From assembly GCA_963826505.1 (NCBI GenBank), contig CAWGXG010000008.1, positions 558,001-622,000 on the forward strand: a DNA stretch of 64,000 bases, written 5' to 3'. The notes under the pieces were generated by a model that ran no database searches, was not told the DNA's origin, and saw only the letters and a list, made by a program, of their open reading frames with translations. Shown here piece by piece: positions 62,875 through 64,000 of this stretch (position 1 is its first letter; every line of letters starts with the position of its first letter). The stretch is from CAWGXG01 sp963826505. Its GTDB lineage: Bacteria > Chloroflexota > Anaerolineae > Aggregatilineales > Aggregatilineaceae. A program made the position numbers and the translations under genes.

Positions 62875-64000
62875 ATGAAAGCGGTTTTTAAGGCTGTGCT
62901 GCTGGGAATTGCGCTCGCAATGCTCGGCGTGTTTTTGGCCGCATGTCAGAAATCAGATCTGGGACCGGGCGATTTTACGATTACGGTTGCCGTGGATGGC
63001 GATCGCCTGGTCTATCGCTACGACAAGGCGATCTCGGTCGGCCAGTTTCTGCAGGAAATCGGGATCACGCTGGGCGAGTACGATGAGGTCAATCCATTGA
63101 CCCAGACTCAGCTTCGCGACGGTATGCGGATCACCATCACGCGCGTAGTCCAACGCCAGGAATGCGAAAACCAGGATCTGCCGTATGAAAAAGTGACACA
63201 ACCGTCGCAGAACGTGGCCCCGAACGAAACGCAACTCGGACAAACCGGCGAAAACGGGATTGTCCAGGAATGCTATCGCATCGTCGAAAAAGACGGTGTC
63301 GAGACCAGCCGCGACAAGATCAGCAGCGTGGTGATCAAACGTCCACGCGATGAAATCATCTACGTGGGAGCCGAGCCGCCCGAAACGCTGGTACCGATTG
63401 AGGGCGTGCTCACGTTTATCCTGGGCGGACAAGCCTGGGTCATCGTGGGCAACACGGCCAACCTCAACCCTCTCAGTGAGGACAATCAACTGGATGGTCG
63501 CGTCTTTGATCTATCTGAGGATGGCCTGCGGCTGCTTTACACGCGGCGCACGACGGATCCCAATGATCCCGAATTTTCCAACGAATTATGGGCGGTGTTG
63601 GGGGCCACATCCCAATCTCCGCAGCCGGTACAGCTTGACCCGGAGGATGTGCGCGTGGCCGAGTGGGTCCCTGGCCAGCCTTACGCCGTGAGTTATTCGA
63701 CGGCGGACCCTGTCTCTGGCGGCGGTTGGCGCGCGTATAACGATCTTTACGTGATGCAAATCGATCCCGAGACAGGCGAGTCATTGGCGGACGGATTCCA
63801 GGAACTGATCTTAACCAACAGCCTGGGCAGTTACTCGTATTGGGGCCGGCGGCTGGTGTGGTCGCCAGATGGGACGCAGTTGGCATGGTCCAACGCAGAC
63901 AGCGTAGGGCTGGTTGATCTCGAAAAGGGTGATTTCATCACCTTGATGAGTTTTCCTGAATACCGCCCGCTGCTGGAGCTATACCAGGGGGCCTCGGTAT
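62875..64000 (+). CDS. DUF348-G5-domain lipoprotein with beta-propeller-like C-terminus, cut by window end
   Basis: At least 375 residues; the gene runs off the window. The N-terminus is a lipoprotein signal with a good lipobox (GVFLAACQ). Next comes a DUF348 ubiquitin-like domain (FTITVAVDGDRLVYRYDKA, VGQFLQEIGITLGEYDEV) and a G5 domain (residues about 95-165), as in surface proteins of the Rpf/YabE type. From about residue 180 repeated segments such as LVWSPDGTQLAWSNAD look like TolB/WD40 beta-propeller blades. It is probably anchored in the outer face of the membrane and may bind cell-wall material through G5. No enzymatic domain is visible in the part present. Confidence 0.85.
   Translation, partial: MKAVFKAVLLGIALAMLGVFLAACQKSDLGPGDFTITVAVDGDRLVYRYDKAISVGQFLQEIGITLGEYDEVNPLTQTQLRDGMRITITRVVQRQECENQDLPYEKVTQPSQNVAPNETQLGQTGENGIVQECYRIVEKDGVETSRDKISSVVIKRPRDEIIYVGAEPPETLVPIEGVLTFILGGQAWVIVGNTANLNPLSEDNQLDGRVFDLSEDGLRLLYTRRTTDPNDPEFSNELWAVLGATSQSPQPVQLDPEDVRVAEWVPGQPYAVSYSTADPVSGGGWRAYNDLYVMQIDPETGESLADGFQELILTNSLGSYSYWGRRLVWSPDGTQLAWSNADSVGLVDLEKGDFITLMSFPEYRPLLELYQGASV

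Noticed and set aside
1..64000. CRISPR array, prophage or insertion sequence
   Set aside because: The only regular repeats are coding (Ig-like units). I found no spacer-repeat pattern, transposase or integrase. The tail-tube-like gene is isolated.

Overview
The window looks like part of a chromosome from the phylum Chloroflexota, most likely class Anaerolineae. This is inferred from gene content and style: many membrane or exported proteins with Thr/Pro-rich linkers, a fused transaldolase–glucose-6-phosphate isomerase, repeated ArnT/PMT-like membrane glycosyltransferases, and DUF4870 and DUF348–G5 proteins. I see no prophage, insertion sequence, CRISPR array, rRNA or tRNA gene. Most of the region is housekeeping or cell-envelope DNA.

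Layout. 0–2.2 kb: groES–groEL behind a vegetative promoter bracketed by two CIRCE operators. 2.4–7.3 kb: a transmembrane Ser/Thr kinase, then a minus-strand sugar-phosphate cluster (rpiB, tal–pgi). 7.4–15.1 kb: a membrane-anchored FGE-like protein, endonuclease IV, an M50-like membrane protease, a dipeptidase, a DsbA-like protein, a HAD hydrolase and an M42 aminopeptidase. 15.1–20.9 kb: a four-gene surface-glycan operon (WecA/MraY-like, two GT4, one GT39-like). 21.1–23.6 kb: tsaE–tsaB–rimI–uracil-DNA glycosylase. 23.7–34.7 kb: a phosphoesterase, several uncharacterised genes, an isolated phage tail-tube-like gene, aspS, a CpaF ATPase, a MoeB–rhodanese protein, a STAND NTPase and a Trm112-like protein. 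34.9–42.3 kb: an alpha/beta hydrolase, a small envelope protein, a GH38 alpha-mannosidase and topA. 42.4–46 kb: two tandem GAF–PAS–cyclase genes. 46–52.4 kb: a DUF3068-like protein, two membrane glycosyltransferases and a DUF4870 protein. 52.6–56.7 kb: a monocistronic rpoB. 56.9–64 kb: a small zinc finger, a 12-repeat Ig-like exported protein with a degenerate SGNH domain, an unknown gene, and the start of a DUF348–G5–propeller lipoprotein.

Two observations matter most. First, the tandem cyclases have complementary active-site losses. The upstream one lacks the second metal-binding Asp, and the downstream one lacks the transition-state Arg. Only a heterodimer would form one complete catalytic site, as in the mammalian C1/C2 adenylyl cyclase arrangement. 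Second, eight genes between 2.3 and 42.3 kb (kinase, tal–pgi, nfo, M50-like, WecA-like, rimI, mannosidase, topA) are interrupted by about 15 frameshifts. All can be repaired by removing one base, and a run of identical bases is always available at the site. This points to a base-calling or assembly artefact rather than gene decay, so those genes are annotated across the breaks. No such breaks are seen after 42.3 kb.
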